64,000 bases of DNA from Streptomyces sp. GS7 (GCF_009834125.1 NZ_CP047146.1:6875501-6939500); one strand, 5' to 3'; positions 35,976-43,996 are shown, counted from the first letter of the stretch. A program made the numbers and translations. Notes: generated from the sequence alone by a model not told the origin.

Positions 35976-35997
35976 AAAAACCGCCTGCGCTGTTTGT
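35976..35997. promoter_or_regulatory. Weak ARE-like site upstream of the HAD gene
   Basis: An AT-rich island of 22 nt with AAAAACCG on one side and CTGTTTGT on the other, about 200 nt upstream of the HAD ATG. The resemblance to GBL-receptor operators is limited to the flanks (AAACAG...CGGTTTTT on the minus strand), so this is a tentative call. Confidence 0.25.
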
Positions 35998-36153
35998 CAA
36001 TGCGCCTTTGTCACACCCTGACGGGTCGACAACACCCCCCGGCCGGGACCAGACTGGTTACCCGCGGGTCTCCCCCCGCCGCCGGGGTCGGATCACCGGG
36101 CGACCGGCGGCTTCGCGACAGCGTCGGGCAGTTCCGGCCAATTACCCCGAGCA

Positions 36154-36175
36154 TACCGAACCGCATGGTTGGTTT
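36154..36175. promoter_or_regulatory. ARE-like operator upstream of the first TetR gene
   Basis: A perfect AACC-GCAT-GGTT core (36159-36170) with TACCG before and GGTTT after. It matches the site before the AfsA homologue at 16 of 22 positions. A -10-like TAGACT follows at 36182-36187, so the operator covers the -35 region of this TetR gene. Confidence 0.6.
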
Positions 36176-36227
36176 TCTATGTAGACTGCAAGGAGGTTGC
36201 AGTCGTACGAGAGACGGGACGGACACC

Positions 36228-36881
36228 GTGCCCACGCAGCATCGCGCCATCCAGAGTCGCCAGGCGCTCATCCGCTCGGCCGCAGAGACCTTCCTGGAAA
36301 AGGGAGTGCCCGCCGCGGGCATGGTCGAGATCAGCCGGCGGGCCCGGCTGAGCAAGGGAGCGCTCTACTTCCACTTCACGTCCAAAGACGACCTGACCCT
36401 CGCGGTGCGGGACGCCGCGCTGGCCACCCTGCAGGAGATCGAGGACGGCTTCCTCCGCTCCCCGAAGCCGCTCTCCTTCGCCGTACGGGACTTCGCCGCC
36501 GAGCTGTTCGGCCGGGTGCAGTCGGACGCGGTGCTGCGCGCCGGACTGCGGCTGCGGCCGGAGACCGCGCCGGGCCTGGAGATCCACCCCCTGGAGCAGC
36601 GCTGGTACGCGCTCTTCCTCGACAAGGCGGTGACCTGCGGCACCGGCGGGCCGGTCGGCACCGCGGACGGCCCGGCCGGCCCGCGCCACTCGGACGCCGA
36701 ACCGCGGCGCACCGCCCAGCTGCTGACGTCGATGGTGGTGGGACTGCTGCACCTGGGCGCCGCGGACCGGACATGGTGGGACCAGGAGGCCGTCACCGGC
36801 CTGTGGGCGCTGCTGCCGGGCGCACCGGGCCGGGTCGCGGCCGGCTGCGTCCCGGCGCCGGCGCAGGCCGCGGCCGGCTGA
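36228..36881 (+). CDS. TetR-family regulator, GBL-receptor-like (ArpA/ScbR superfamily)
   Basis: 217 aa regulator. The N-terminal HTH is RQALIRSAAETFLEKG, EISRRARLSKGALYFHFTSKDDL, the form seen in gamma-butyrolactone receptors and pseudo-receptors. The C-terminal ligand domain is longer and glycine/alanine-rich at its end. The GTG at 36228 begins VPTQHRAIQ; AAGGAGG at 36190-36196 is too far to serve it, and an in-frame ATG at 36165 inside the operator would add 21 odd residues, so the exact start is uncertain. It shares promoter architecture (ARE-like site, TAGACT) with the second TetR gene at 38155. It may be a receptor or a pseudo-receptor responding to antibiotics. Confidence 0.82.
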   Translation: MPTQHRAIQSRQALIRSAAETFLEKGVPAAGMVEISRRARLSKGALYFHFTSKDDLTLAVRDAALATLQEIEDGFLRSPKPLSFAVRDFAAELFGRVQSDAVLRAGLRLRPETAPGLEIHPLEQRWYALFLDKAVTCGTGGPVGTADGPAGPRHSDAEPRRTAQLLTSMVVGLLHLGAADRTWWDQEAVTGLWALLPGAPGRVAAGCVPAPAQAAAG

Positions 36882-36917
36882 CCCGCCCGGCCCGCCGCGA
36901 CCGGACGGGCCCGCGCC

Positions 36918-36934
36918 GAGCCCGCGCCGGGCTC
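36918..36934. terminator. Hairpin between convergent TetR and reductase genes
   Basis: GAGCCCG-CGC-CGGGCTC, a perfect 7-bp stem, spans the stop codon of the reductase and lies 37 nt after the TetR stop. Confidence 0.55.
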
Positions 36935-37961
36935 ACAACTCGACGAGTACGGCCCCGATATGGCGCCCCTGCACGAGTTCGCACAGCGCCCGCGGCGCCT
37001 GCTCGATCCCCTTCAGCAGGGTGTGCGGGAAGACGAGGGAGCCGTCCCGCAGGCCCTGGCCGAACTCCCTGGTCCACTCCTCGGGCAGGTCGGGATGCGC
37101 GTACAGCCCGAAGCCGCGCAGCGCGACCCGGCGGGTGATGATCAGCCCCGCGTCCAGTTCGACCGGAGCGGCCACGCCGCCGCCCTCGCCCAGCTGGCTG
37201 GAGAGCGCACCGACGAGCACGAACCGGGCGTCCGGGCGGGCCACCGCGAGCGCCGCGGCGAGCTGCTCGCCGCCCACGGTGTCCAGCATGACGTCGATCC
37301 CGTCCGGGGCCGCCCGGCGCAACTGCTCCTCGATGGGACCCGCGCCGCGCACGATCGTGTCGTCGTACCCCAGCTCGGCCCGCAGCACGGACGCCTTGCG
37401 CTCGGAGCCGGTGCTGCCCACCACCCGCCGCGCCCCCAGCCGCCGCGCCAGCTGCCCGGCCAGGCTGCCCACGCCGCCGGCGGCGCCGCTGACGAACACG
37501 GTGTCGCCCGGCCGCACCCCGGCTCCCCGGCGCAGCGCGCCCCAGGCGGTCGCCCCCTGGGAGAGGTGCGCGGCCAAAGAGGGCAGCGCGTCCGGGGCGA
37601 GGCGCCTTAGCCTGCCTTCCTCCACCACCGCAAACTCCCGCCATCCGTAAGGGTGATGGACCAGTTCGCCGGGGGTGAAGCCGCCGCCGGGGGCCGCCAC
37701 GACCTCGCCGACCGCGGAGCCCCACAGCGCCTCGCCCGGGACGAACGACGGCATCGGCAGCCGCGCACCGGTCATCTGCGTCCGCATCGCCGCGGTCACC
37801 GCCATCACCCGGGTGCGTACCAGCACCTGGCCAGGTACCGGCTGCGGCACCGGGGCTTCGGCCAGCGTGAAATGACGCTCCGTCAGTTCATTGCCGGGGT
37901 GGCCGGCGAGCCGCACCTCCCGGTGCGTGGCGGGCACATCGGACGGGACGGGGACGGGCAT
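36933..37961 (-). CDS. NADP-dependent enone reductase of the MDR/PTGR (CurA-like) family
   Basis: 342 aa medium-chain reductase without structural zinc ligands. The NADP-binding turn is VFVSGAAGGVGSLAGQLARRLG, followed by DVMLDTVGGEQLAAAL and RFVLVGALSSQ, as in leukotriene-B4 12-hydroxydehydrogenase/curcumin reductase proteins that reduce conjugated C=C bonds. The ATG at 37961 has AAGGAG 7 nt upstream and starts MPVPVPSDVPAT; the open frame further upstream is not protein-like. In A-factor biosynthesis a butenolide double bond must be reduced, so this enzyme could supply that step beside the AfsA homologue. Divergent from the second TetR gene. Confidence 0.85.
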   Translation of the reverse strand: MPVPVPSDVPATHREVRLAGHPGNELTERHFTLAEAPVPQPVPGQVLVRTRVMAVTAAMRTQMTGARLPMPSFVPGEALWGSAVGEVVAAPGGGFTPGELVHHPYGWREFAVVEEGRLRRLAPDALPSLAAHLSQGATAWGALRRGAGVRPGDTVFVSGAAGGVGSLAGQLARRLGARRVVGSTGSERKASVLRAELGYDDTIVRGAGPIEEQLRRAAPDGIDVMLDTVGGEQLAAALAVARPDARFVLVGALSSQLGEGGGVAAPVELDAGLIITRRVALRGFGLYAHPDLPEEWTREFGQGLRDGSLVFPHTLLKGIEQAPRALCELVQGRHIGAVLVEL

Positions 37962-38044
37962 CGGGCAGCTCCTTGAACGCGCGCGGTGCCGCGTGACACC
38001 GCTCCGCCCGGGTGCGACCCGCTGCCGCGGCGGCGGGTCGGCGT

Positions 38045-38066
38045 GTGAATACCGCATGGTTGGCTT
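38045..38066. promoter_or_regulatory. ARE-like operator between reductase and second TetR genes
   Basis: TACC-GCAT-GGTTGGCTT shares 15 of 22 positions with the site at 36154, mainly in the right half. It overlaps the -35 (TTGGCT, 38060-38065) of the TetR promoter, whose -10 is TAGACT (38083-38088) at a 17-nt spacing. It could also control the divergent reductase. Confidence 0.55.
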
Positions 38067-38154
38067 CTTTATGATGCGGAAATAGACTGCGCCGCCACGG
38101 CAGCGGGTCGCACTCAGGCACAACAACTCCAAGAAAGCATACGGAGGATGATCG

Positions 38155-38772
38155 GTGGTCAAGCAGGCACGCGCAGTGCGCACCCGGCGCGCCGTCCTCG
38201 AAGCCGCGGCCCATGTCATCGGCACTCGTGGATACCAGGCCGCCACGATGGCCGAGATCATCCAGCGCGCCGGGGTCACCAAGGGCGCGGTCTACTTCCA
38301 CTTCCGCTCGAAGGATGCACTCGCCCGCGCGGTCATCCGGGAGCAGACCGAGCCGTTCGTGCCGCAGGTGAGCGAGTCCCGGCTGCAGGACGCCATCGAC
38401 TTCACGCATCAGGTGGCGCTGGCGCTGCGCAACGACCCGTTGCTGCAGGCCGGGACCCGGATCGCGGTCGAGACGACCTTCAGCGAGGATCCGCTGGTCC
38501 CCTACCAGGCGTGGACCGACATCATCACCACGATGTTCAGCGACGCCCGGGACAACGGGGAGTTACTGCCCGCCGTGGCGCCGGAGCGAGCCGCCGAGTT
38601 CTTCGTCTCCGCCTATATGGGCGTGCAGTTGTTCTCGCGGGCCGCCACCAATCGCGCCGACCTTCCGGAGCGGGTCACGACCCTGTGGAAGCACACCCTG
38701 CCGGGTCTCGCCTCGCCGGGGGCGCTGAGTCATCTGGACCCGCAGGGCCGCTCCGTGAAGATCGCCGTCTGA
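38155..38772 (+). CDS. Gamma-butyrolactone receptor-like TetR regulator with a TTA codon
   Basis: 205 aa, the usual receptor length. The N-terminus is characteristic of ArpA/ScbR/FarA receptors: RAVRTRRAVLEAAAHVIGTRGY, EIIQRAGVTKGAVYFHFRSKDAL. The C-terminal part has FFVSAYMGVQLFSRA, matching the ligand-pocket helix containing a conserved tryptophan or phenylalanine region in this family. GGAGG precedes the GTG at 38155 by 7 nt. Codon 137 (38563-38565) is TTA, implying bldA-dependent translation. It stands directly upstream of the AfsA homologue on the same strand; receptor and synthase side by side is the classic GBL layout. Confidence 0.9.
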   Translation: MVKQARAVRTRRAVLEAAAHVIGTRGYQAATMAEIIQRAGVTKGAVYFHFRSKDALARAVIREQTEPFVPQVSESRLQDAIDFTHQVALALRNDPLLQAGTRIAVETTFSEDPLVPYQAWTDIITTMFSDARDNGELLPAVAPERAAEFFVSAYMGVQLFSRAATNRADLPERVTTLWKHTLPGLASPGALSHLDPQGRSVKIAV

Positions 38773-38822
38773 CCGACCGCCGCTCGTCGCCCTGACGGGG
38801 TAATGGTCCACTCGGCACTGGA

Positions 38823-38844
38823 AAACAAACCACATGGTTCGTAT
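38823..38844. promoter_or_regulatory. ARE operator upstream of the afsA homologue
   Basis: Read on the minus strand it is ATACGAACC-ATGT-GGTTTGTTT, a close fit to the autoregulatory elements bound by GBL receptors. It lies 72-93 nt upstream of the AfsA ATG and overlaps a TATCTT -10 (38842-38847). Confidence 0.78.
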
Positions 38845-38915
38845 CTTGGTGCCCCGGGCCGGAGACCGGACTCGGTCCGTCAGGGCGCTGAGCGCCGCCC
38901 ACAGAAAGGGGCCCC

Positions 38916-39896
38916 ATGGCCAGCGCCACCCTCACCTCGTTCGCGCCCGATCAGCTCCGCGTCGGCACCCACGGACGGTTCGCCGACGGAAACCGACCGC
39001 GGTCCCTGACCATGACCGTGCCCCGCGAGTACGTGCATCGCACCGCCGTCTCCGAGGTGTTCCTGACGGACTGGCGGCGCGGCGGCCCCGACAGCTGGCT
39101 GGTGAGCGCCCAGTGGCCGCGGGCGCACAGCTTCTACCGGCCGGTGAACGGCCTGCACGACCCGCTGCTGCTGACCGAGACCGTGCGGCAGGCGGGGATA
39201 TTACTGAGCCACGTCGCGCACGGCGTGCCGCTGGACCACCCGATCATCTGGCGCAGGGTCCGCTACGAGCTCTCGCCGACGGCGCTGCGCGCCACGGACG
39301 CGCCGGCCGACGTGGAGCTGCGCATCACCGACCGCGACGTGGTGCGGCACGGAGAGCAGCTGGCCCGCGTCCGCCAGGAGTTCCGCATCGTGTGCGACGG
39401 CAGCGACCTGGCCTCCGCGATGCTCGACTACTCCTGCCGCAGCCCGGCCGTCTACCGCCGGCTGCGCGGCGACTACGGCGATCTTGCGCTGGCCAACTCC
39501 CGGAAGCTGCCGGTGCCGGAGCCGGTCGCCCCGGATCTGGTGGGCCGGGACCGCACCGGTGATGTGGTGCTCTCCCCCGCCGACGGCCCGGGCCGCTGGC
39601 AGCTGCGGGTGGACACCTCTCATCCGGTGCTGTTCGACCATCCCGTGGACCACGCGCCCGGCATGCTGATGATCGAGGCCGTCCGGCAGGCCACGCTGGC
39701 GCTGACGCCCCGTGGGGCGCTGCCGGTCACGCTGGAGTGCTCCTTCGAGCGGTACGCGGAGATGGACGCGCCCTGCTGGGTGATCGCCCGGACCGCCGGG
39801 CGCTCCGGCGGCGGCTGCCGGGAGGTCGAGGTCGGCATGGAGCAGCACGGCCGGCGGGTGCTCGCCGCCAAGGTCGGCAGCCTGCCGATGCCCTGA
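38916..39896 (+). CDS. AfsA/ScbA-family gamma-butyrolactone biosynthesis protein, with a TTA codon
   Basis: 326 aa with two AfsA-type hotdog repeats. The first contains VPREYVHRTAVSEVFLTDW and DPLLLTETVRQAGILLSH; the second DTSHPVLFDHPVDHAPGMLM and IEAVRQATLAL, matching the conserved H-x3-E/D and DH(V)PGM patterns. AfsA enzymes condense a beta-ketoacyl-ACP thioester with dihydroxyacetone phosphate to start A-factor-type signal synthesis. The ATG at 38916 follows AGAAAGGGG. Leu96 is a TTA codon (39201-39203) next to a rare ATA. Preceded by an ARE and a receptor gene; the signal structure cannot be read from sequence. Confidence 0.92.
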   Translation: MASATLTSFAPDQLRVGTHGRFADGNRPRSLTMTVPREYVHRTAVSEVFLTDWRRGGPDSWLVSAQWPRAHSFYRPVNGLHDPLLLTETVRQAGILLSHVAHGVPLDHPIIWRRVRYELSPTALRATDAPADVELRITDRDVVRHGEQLARVRQEFRIVCDGSDLASAMLDYSCRSPAVYRRLRGDYGDLALANSRKLPVPEPVAPDLVGRDRTGDVVLSPADGPGRWQLRVDTSHPVLFDHPVDHAPGMLMIEAVRQATLALTPRGALPVTLECSFERYAEMDAPCWVIARTAGRSGGGCREVEVGMEQHGRRVLAAKVGSLPMP

Positions 39897-39962
39897 GAGC
39901 CTCCCTCCCGGCGCCGCACCGCCCCCCGTCCGCCCCGCCTCCCGCTGCTTGTGGCCTCCCCG

Positions 39963-42302
39963 TCAGTGCAGCGTGAGGCGGGGCTTCGGCGCGTCGGTGC
40001 GGCCGGTGGGCGGAGTGCGGCTGCCGGCCTGGTAGGGCGGCGGCCAGGGGGCGCCCGGCCCCGTGTAGCCCTGGTCGGCGGCGGCGTGCAGGGTCCAGTG
40101 CGGGTCGTAGAGGTGCGGGCGGGCCAGGGCGCACAGGTCCGCGCGCCCGGCCAGCACCAGGGAGTTGACGTCGTCCCAGGAGGAGATCGCGCCGACCGCG
40201 ATGACGGGGATGCCGAGGCTGTTGCGGATCCGGTCGGCGAACGGCGTCTGGTACGAGCGGCCGAAGTCGGGGCGCTCGTCGGGTACGACCTGTCCGGTGG
40301 AGACGTCGATGGCGTCGGCGCCGTGCTCGGCGAAGGCGCCCGCGATGGCCACCGCGTCCTCGGCGGTGGTGCCGCCGTCGGCCCAGTCGGTGGCGGAGAT
40401 GCGGACCGTCATGGGCCGGTCGTCCGGCCACTGTTCGCGGACCGCGTCGAAGACTTCGAGGGGGAAGCGGAGCCGGCCCGCCAGGGAACCTCCGTACGCG
40501 TCGGTGCGTTGGTTGGTCAGCGGAGAGAGGAACCCGGAGAGGAGATAGCCGTGGGCGCAGTGGAGTTCGAGGAGGTCGAATCCGGCGCGCGCGGCAGCGG
40601 CGGCGGAGCGGGCGAACCGGTCGCGTACGGCGGTGAGTTCGGCGGCGGTCAGGGCGTGCGGGATCTGGTTGACGCCGGGGCGGTAGGGCAGTGCGGAGGG
40701 GGCGACGAGCGGCCAGTTGCCGTCGGGGAGCGGCTGGTCGATGCCGTCCCACATCCGCCGGGTCGAGCCCTTGCGGCCGGAGTGGCCGAGCTGCACGCCG
40801 ATGGCGGTGCCGGGGGCCGAGGTGTGGACGAAGTCGGTGATCCGGCGCCAGGCCGTCTCGTGGGCGCGGGTGTAGAGCCCGGTGCAGGCCGGGGTGATCC
40901 GCCCTTCGGGGCTGACGCACACCATTTCCGTCATGACCAGGCCGGCGCCGCCGAGCGCGCGGGCGCCGAGGTGGACGAGGTGGAAGTCGCCGGGGGTGCC
41001 CTCGCCGTCGGCGGAGTACATGTCCATCGGGGAGACCACGACCCGGTTGCGCAGGGTCAGTCCGCGCAGCCGGAAGGGGGTGAACATGGGCGGTGTCCCG
41101 GTGGGGATGCCCGCCTCCTTCGTCACCGCGTCGACGAACTCCCGGTCGCGCAGCCGCAGATTGCCGTGGGTGACCCGGCGGCTGCGGGTGAGGAGGTTGA
41201 AGGCGAACTGGTGCGGCGGCTGCCCCGTGTAGGTGGCCAGGTCCTCGAACCACGCGAGGCTGGCGCGGGCGGCGCGCTGGGTGGAGGCGACGACGGGGCG
41301 GCGCTCGGCCTCGTAGGCGGTGAGCGCGTCCGGCACGGTGGCGTGCTCCTGGAGGCAGGCGGCGAGGGCGAGGGCGTCCTCGACGGCGAGTTTGGTGCCG
41401 GAGCCGATGGAGAAGTGCGCGGTGTGCGCGGCGTCGCCGAGGAGGACGATCCGGCCGTGCGACCAGCGCTCGTTGACGACGGTGCGGAAGGCGGTCCAGC
41501 TGGAGTTGTTGGACCGCAGCGGGCGGCCGCCCAGCGCGCCGGCGAAGAGCGCCGCGCACCATTCGGCCGAGGCGCGCTCCTCATAGGCGTCCAGGCCGGC
41601 GGCCCGCCAGACCTCCTCGCGCATCTCGACGATGACGGTGCTGGCGCCGCCGGCGGGCTCCACGGGGCCGGCGCCGGGTCGCGGCCGGGCGTACGGATAG
41701 CCGTGCAGCTGGGCGATGCCGTGGCCGGTTTCGGCGATCTCGAAGCGGAAGGCGTCCAGCGCGAAGTCGGCGGACAGCCAGATGTAGCGGCAGCGGTGGG
41801 CGGTCAACTGCGGGCGGAAGACGTCGGCGTGGGCGGCGCGGGTGGTGCTGTGCACGCCGTCGGCGGCGATCACCAGGTCGTGGTCGCGGGCGAGTTCGGC
41901 GGCCGGCGGTGCCTCTGTGCGGAAGACGGTGCGCACACCGAGCGAGCGGCAGCGTTCCTGGAGGACGGCGAGCAGCCGGCGCCGGCCGAGCGCGGCGAAA
42001 CCGTGGCCGCCCGAGGTCAGGGTGCGGCCGTGGTGCACTATGTCGATGTCGTCCCAGCGGACGAACTCCGCTTGCAGGGCGCGGTAGACGACCGGGTCGG
42101 CGTGCTCGATGCCGCCGAGGGTCTCGTCGGAGAGGACGACGCCGAAGCCGAAGGTGTCGTCGGGGGCGTTGCGTTCCCAGACGGTGATCTCGCGGGCCGG
42201 GTCGAGGCGTTTGAGCAGCGCCGCCGCGTAGAGCCCGCCGGGGCCGCCGCCGAGGACGGCGACCTTCAGCGGCCGGCCGGCCCGCGCCGCGGACATCGTC
42301 AT
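39963..42302 (-). CDS. Bifunctional aryl-CoA monooxygenase/reductase (2-aminobenzoyl-CoA or salicylyl-CoA type)
   Basis: 779 aa fusion. Residues 1-~390 are an FAD monooxygenase (VAVLGGGPGGLYAAALL at 15-31, GRIVLLGDAAHTAHFSIGSG for FAD ribityl contact). From ~400 to the end it is an Old Yellow Enzyme domain (FTPFRLRGLTLRNRVVVSPMDMY, ELHCAHGYLLSGFLSP, TDAYGGS). This order is that of 2-aminobenzoyl-CoA monooxygenase/reductase from aerobic anthranilate degraders; annotators also use the name salicylyl-CoA 5-hydroxylase. The ATG at 42302 overlaps the hydratase stop as ATGA. It would hydroxylate and reduce an aryl-CoA made by the ligase at 32411. Anthranilate versus salicylate cannot be decided from sequence. 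Confidence 0.88.
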   Translation of the reverse strand: MTMSAARAGRPLKVAVLGGGPGGLYAAALLKRLDPAREITVWERNAPDDTFGFGVVLSDETLGGIEHADPVVYRALQAEFVRWDDIDIVHHGRTLTSGGHGFAALGRRRLLAVLQERCRSLGVRTVFRTEAPPAAELARDHDLVIAADGVHSTTRAAHADVFRPQLTAHRCRYIWLSADFALDAFRFEIAETGHGIAQLHGYPYARPRPGAGPVEPAGGASTVIVEMREEVWRAAGLDAYEERASAEWCAALFAGALGGRPLRSNNSSWTAFRTVVNERWSHGRIVLLGDAAHTAHFSIGSGTKLAVEDALALAACLQEHATVPDALTAYEAERRPVVASTQRAARASLAWFEDLATYTGQPPHQFAFNLLTRSRRVTHGNLRLRDREFVDAVTKEAGIPTGTPPMFTPFRLRGLTLRNRVVVSPMDMYSADGEGTPGDFHLVHLGARALGGAGLVMTEMVCVSPEGRITPACTGLYTRAHETAWRRITDFVHTSAPGTAIGVQLGHSGRKGSTRRMWDGIDQPLPDGNWPLVAPSALPYRPGVNQIPHALTAAELTAVRDRFARSAAAAARAGFDLLELHCAHGYLLSGFLSPLTNQRTDAYGGSLAGRLRFPLEVFDAVREQWPDDRPMTVRISATDWADGGTTAEDAVAIAGAFAEHGADAIDVSTGQVVPDERPDFGRSYQTPFADRIRNSLGIPVIAVGAISSWDDVNSLVLAGRADLCALARPHLYDPHWTLHAAADQGYTGPGAPWPPPYQAGSRTPPTGRTDAPKPRLTLH

Positions 42303-43126
42303 TTCCCCTGCCACTTGGGGGTCCGCTTCTCGGTGAAGGCGGCGTGGAATTCGGCGTAGTCGGCGCTGTTCATCAGCAGTGCCTGGGTGGCGGCGTCCAT
42401 TTCGACGGCGGCGGCCAGCGGCATGTCGAGCTCGGCGGTGAGCAGCGCCTTGGTCTGGGCGTGGGCCAGCGCGGGCCCTTCGGCGAGCCGCCGGGCGAGC
42501 GCGGCGGCCGTCTCGTCGGCGCGGCCCTCCTCGGCCAACTCGCTGATCAGGCCGAGGCGTTCGGCCTCGGGCGCCCGGATCGCGTCGCCGAGCATCAGCA
42601 CCCGGGTGGCGTGTCCGAGGCCGATGACGCGGGGCAGGAGGTAGGCCGCGCCCATGTCGCCGCCGGAGAGACCGACCCGGGTGAAGAGGAACGCGAAGCG
42701 GGCGGAGGGGTCGGCGACGCGGAAGTCGGCGGCCAGCGCGAGCACCGCGCCGGCGCCGGCCGCCACGCCGTGCACCGCCGCGATGACCGGGAAGGGGCAC
42801 TCGCGCACCGCCCGTACGACCTGGCCGGTCATCCGGTTGAAGTCCAGCAGCTGTGCGGTGTCCATGCCCAGGGTGGCGCCGATGATCTCCTCGACGTCGC
42901 CGCCGGAGCAGAAGCCGCGGCCTTCCCCGGCGAGGACCAGGGCGCGCACGGAGCGTTCTCTGGACAGTTCCGCGAGCAGGTCGCGGAGGTCGGCGTATGC
43001 CTCGAAGGTGAGCGCGTTGAGCTTCTCGGGGCGCGCGAGGGTGACGGTCGCGATGCCGTCTTCCCTGGTCACCCGGATGTGCTGCCAGGCGCCGGTGCTT
43101 CGGGCGGATCCTGCGAACGGGCTCAT
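42299..43126 (-). CDS. Enoyl-CoA hydratase/isomerase
   Basis: 275 aa crotonase-fold enzyme. The oxyanion-hole motifs are LVLAGEGRGFCSGGDVEEII and AAVHGVAAGAGAVLALAADFRVAD; the trimer-interface helix includes GLGHATRVLMLGDAI. The ATG at 43126 begins MSPFAGSARS; the frame open to 43216 is unlikely to be translated since the promoter lies there. It is the first gene of a two-gene operon with the monooxygenase/reductase (4-nt overlap). In abm-type pathways hydratases act on the CoA-bound ring-reduced products. Which bond it acts on is unknown. Confidence 0.9.
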   Translation of the reverse strand: MSPFAGSARSTGAWQHIRVTREDGIATVTLARPEKLNALTFEAYADLRDLLAELSRERSVRALVLAGEGRGFCSGGDVEEIIGATLGMDTAQLLDFNRMTGQVVRAVRECPFPVIAAVHGVAAGAGAVLALAADFRVADPSARFAFLFTRVGLSGGDMGAAYLLPRVIGLGHATRVLMLGDAIRAPEAERLGLISELAEEGRADETAAALARRLAEGPALAHAQTKALLTAELDMPLAAAVEMDAATQALLMNSADYAEFHAAFTEKRTPKWQGK

Positions 43127-43206
43127 CGGTCTGCCTGCCCCCCTCAGCCGGACGGCTGGTGTGTGCGGTGGCTGCGGATGCGGTGGCGGTGCGCGTGAAC
43201 CCCTCG

Positions 43207-43236
43207 AAGCTATCACTCATTTGTGACTGCCGTCAT
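43207..43236 (-). promoter_or_regulatory. Promoter of the hydratase-monooxygenase operon with shared operator
   Basis: On the minus strand ATGACG (43231-43236) and TAGCTT (43207-43212) are 18 nt apart. The 12-mer TGACTGCCGTCA at 43224-43235 is identical to that in the ligase promoter and again overlaps the -35. Confidence 0.6.
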
Positions 43237-43437
43237 GATGGCGCGATACATCGTCCCGTGTGCGCCGCTCGCTGCGGGCGGGTGCGTAGGGGCCGAACGT
43301 CCCATCCGGCGGGTGACCCAGGTCCCGGTCGGCCCTGCCGTTCGGCTCTGATGCCCGGCCCGGCCCCGGCCCTACGGTGAAGGTGTCCGATGGGGCCATG
43401 AGGGATCCGACCCGGCCCCGGGCGAACGGAACACCTG

Positions 43438-43971
43438 ATGCCGGAACCACTCCTGCCGGAAGCCGGCGCCCCGCCGCTGTCCGAACCGTCCGACGTCGCC
43501 TCCTGGCGCGTCACGCTGCCGCACACCCCGGCCGCCGTGCCGATCGCCCGCGCGCTGATCACCACCGCGCTGCTGGACCTGCGGGTCACCGCCGACCACG
43601 ACACCGCGGCGCTGCTGACCGCGGAGCTGGTCGCCAACGCCGTGGCGCACACCGGCGGTTCGGCTCCGATCGAGCTGGTGGTGAAGCTGCGGCCGGCGGG
43701 CTGCGAGGTCGAGGTGCACGACGGGGACCCGGCGCCCCTGGCGGGGCTGGAGCGGCCGGAGGACACGGCGTACGGCGCACCGGCGGCGGGGCCGGTTCCG
43801 GAGACCGGGAGTGCCGGCGCGGCGGCCGGCCGGCGCCCGGCCGCGCGCCGCGGGCTGCGGCTGGTCCGGGGGCTCAGCTCCGCCGCCGGCTGCCGGCCGA
43901 CCGCGCACGGCAAGGCCGTGTGGTTCACCCTGCCCCCGCTGCGGGAGCCGCGGCTGCCGCGGCGGCCCTGA
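43438..43971 (+). CDS. RsbW/SpoIIAB-like ATP-binding regulatory protein
   Basis: 177 aa protein with a single HATPase_c domain. The N-box ELVANAVAHTGG and the G1-like VEVHDGDPAPL identify the GHKL ATPase fold used by anti-sigma factors and serine kinases; the final GLRLVRGLSSAAGCRPTAHGKAVWFTL is the typical end. Dozens of such small orphan proteins occur in Streptomyces. There is no adjacent sigma or anti-anti-sigma gene. The ATG at 43438 is weakly preceded by GGAA. A TACGGT -10-like element lies at about 43372. Confidence 0.85.
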   Translation: MPEPLLPEAGAPPLSEPSDVASWRVTLPHTPAAVPIARALITTALLDLRVTADHDTAALLTAELVANAVAHTGGSAPIELVVKLRPAGCEVEVHDGDPAPLAGLERPEDTAYGAPAAGPVPETGSAGAAAGRRPAARRGLRLVRGLSSAAGCRPTAHGKAVWFTLPPLREPRLPRRP

Positions 43972-43996
43972 CCCGCTGCCCGCCGGTACCGCGTCG

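Noticed and set aside
35976..35997. Treating this as a fourth full ARE site
   Set aside because: Only about 9 of 22 positions agree with the best site, so it is listed only as a weak candidate.
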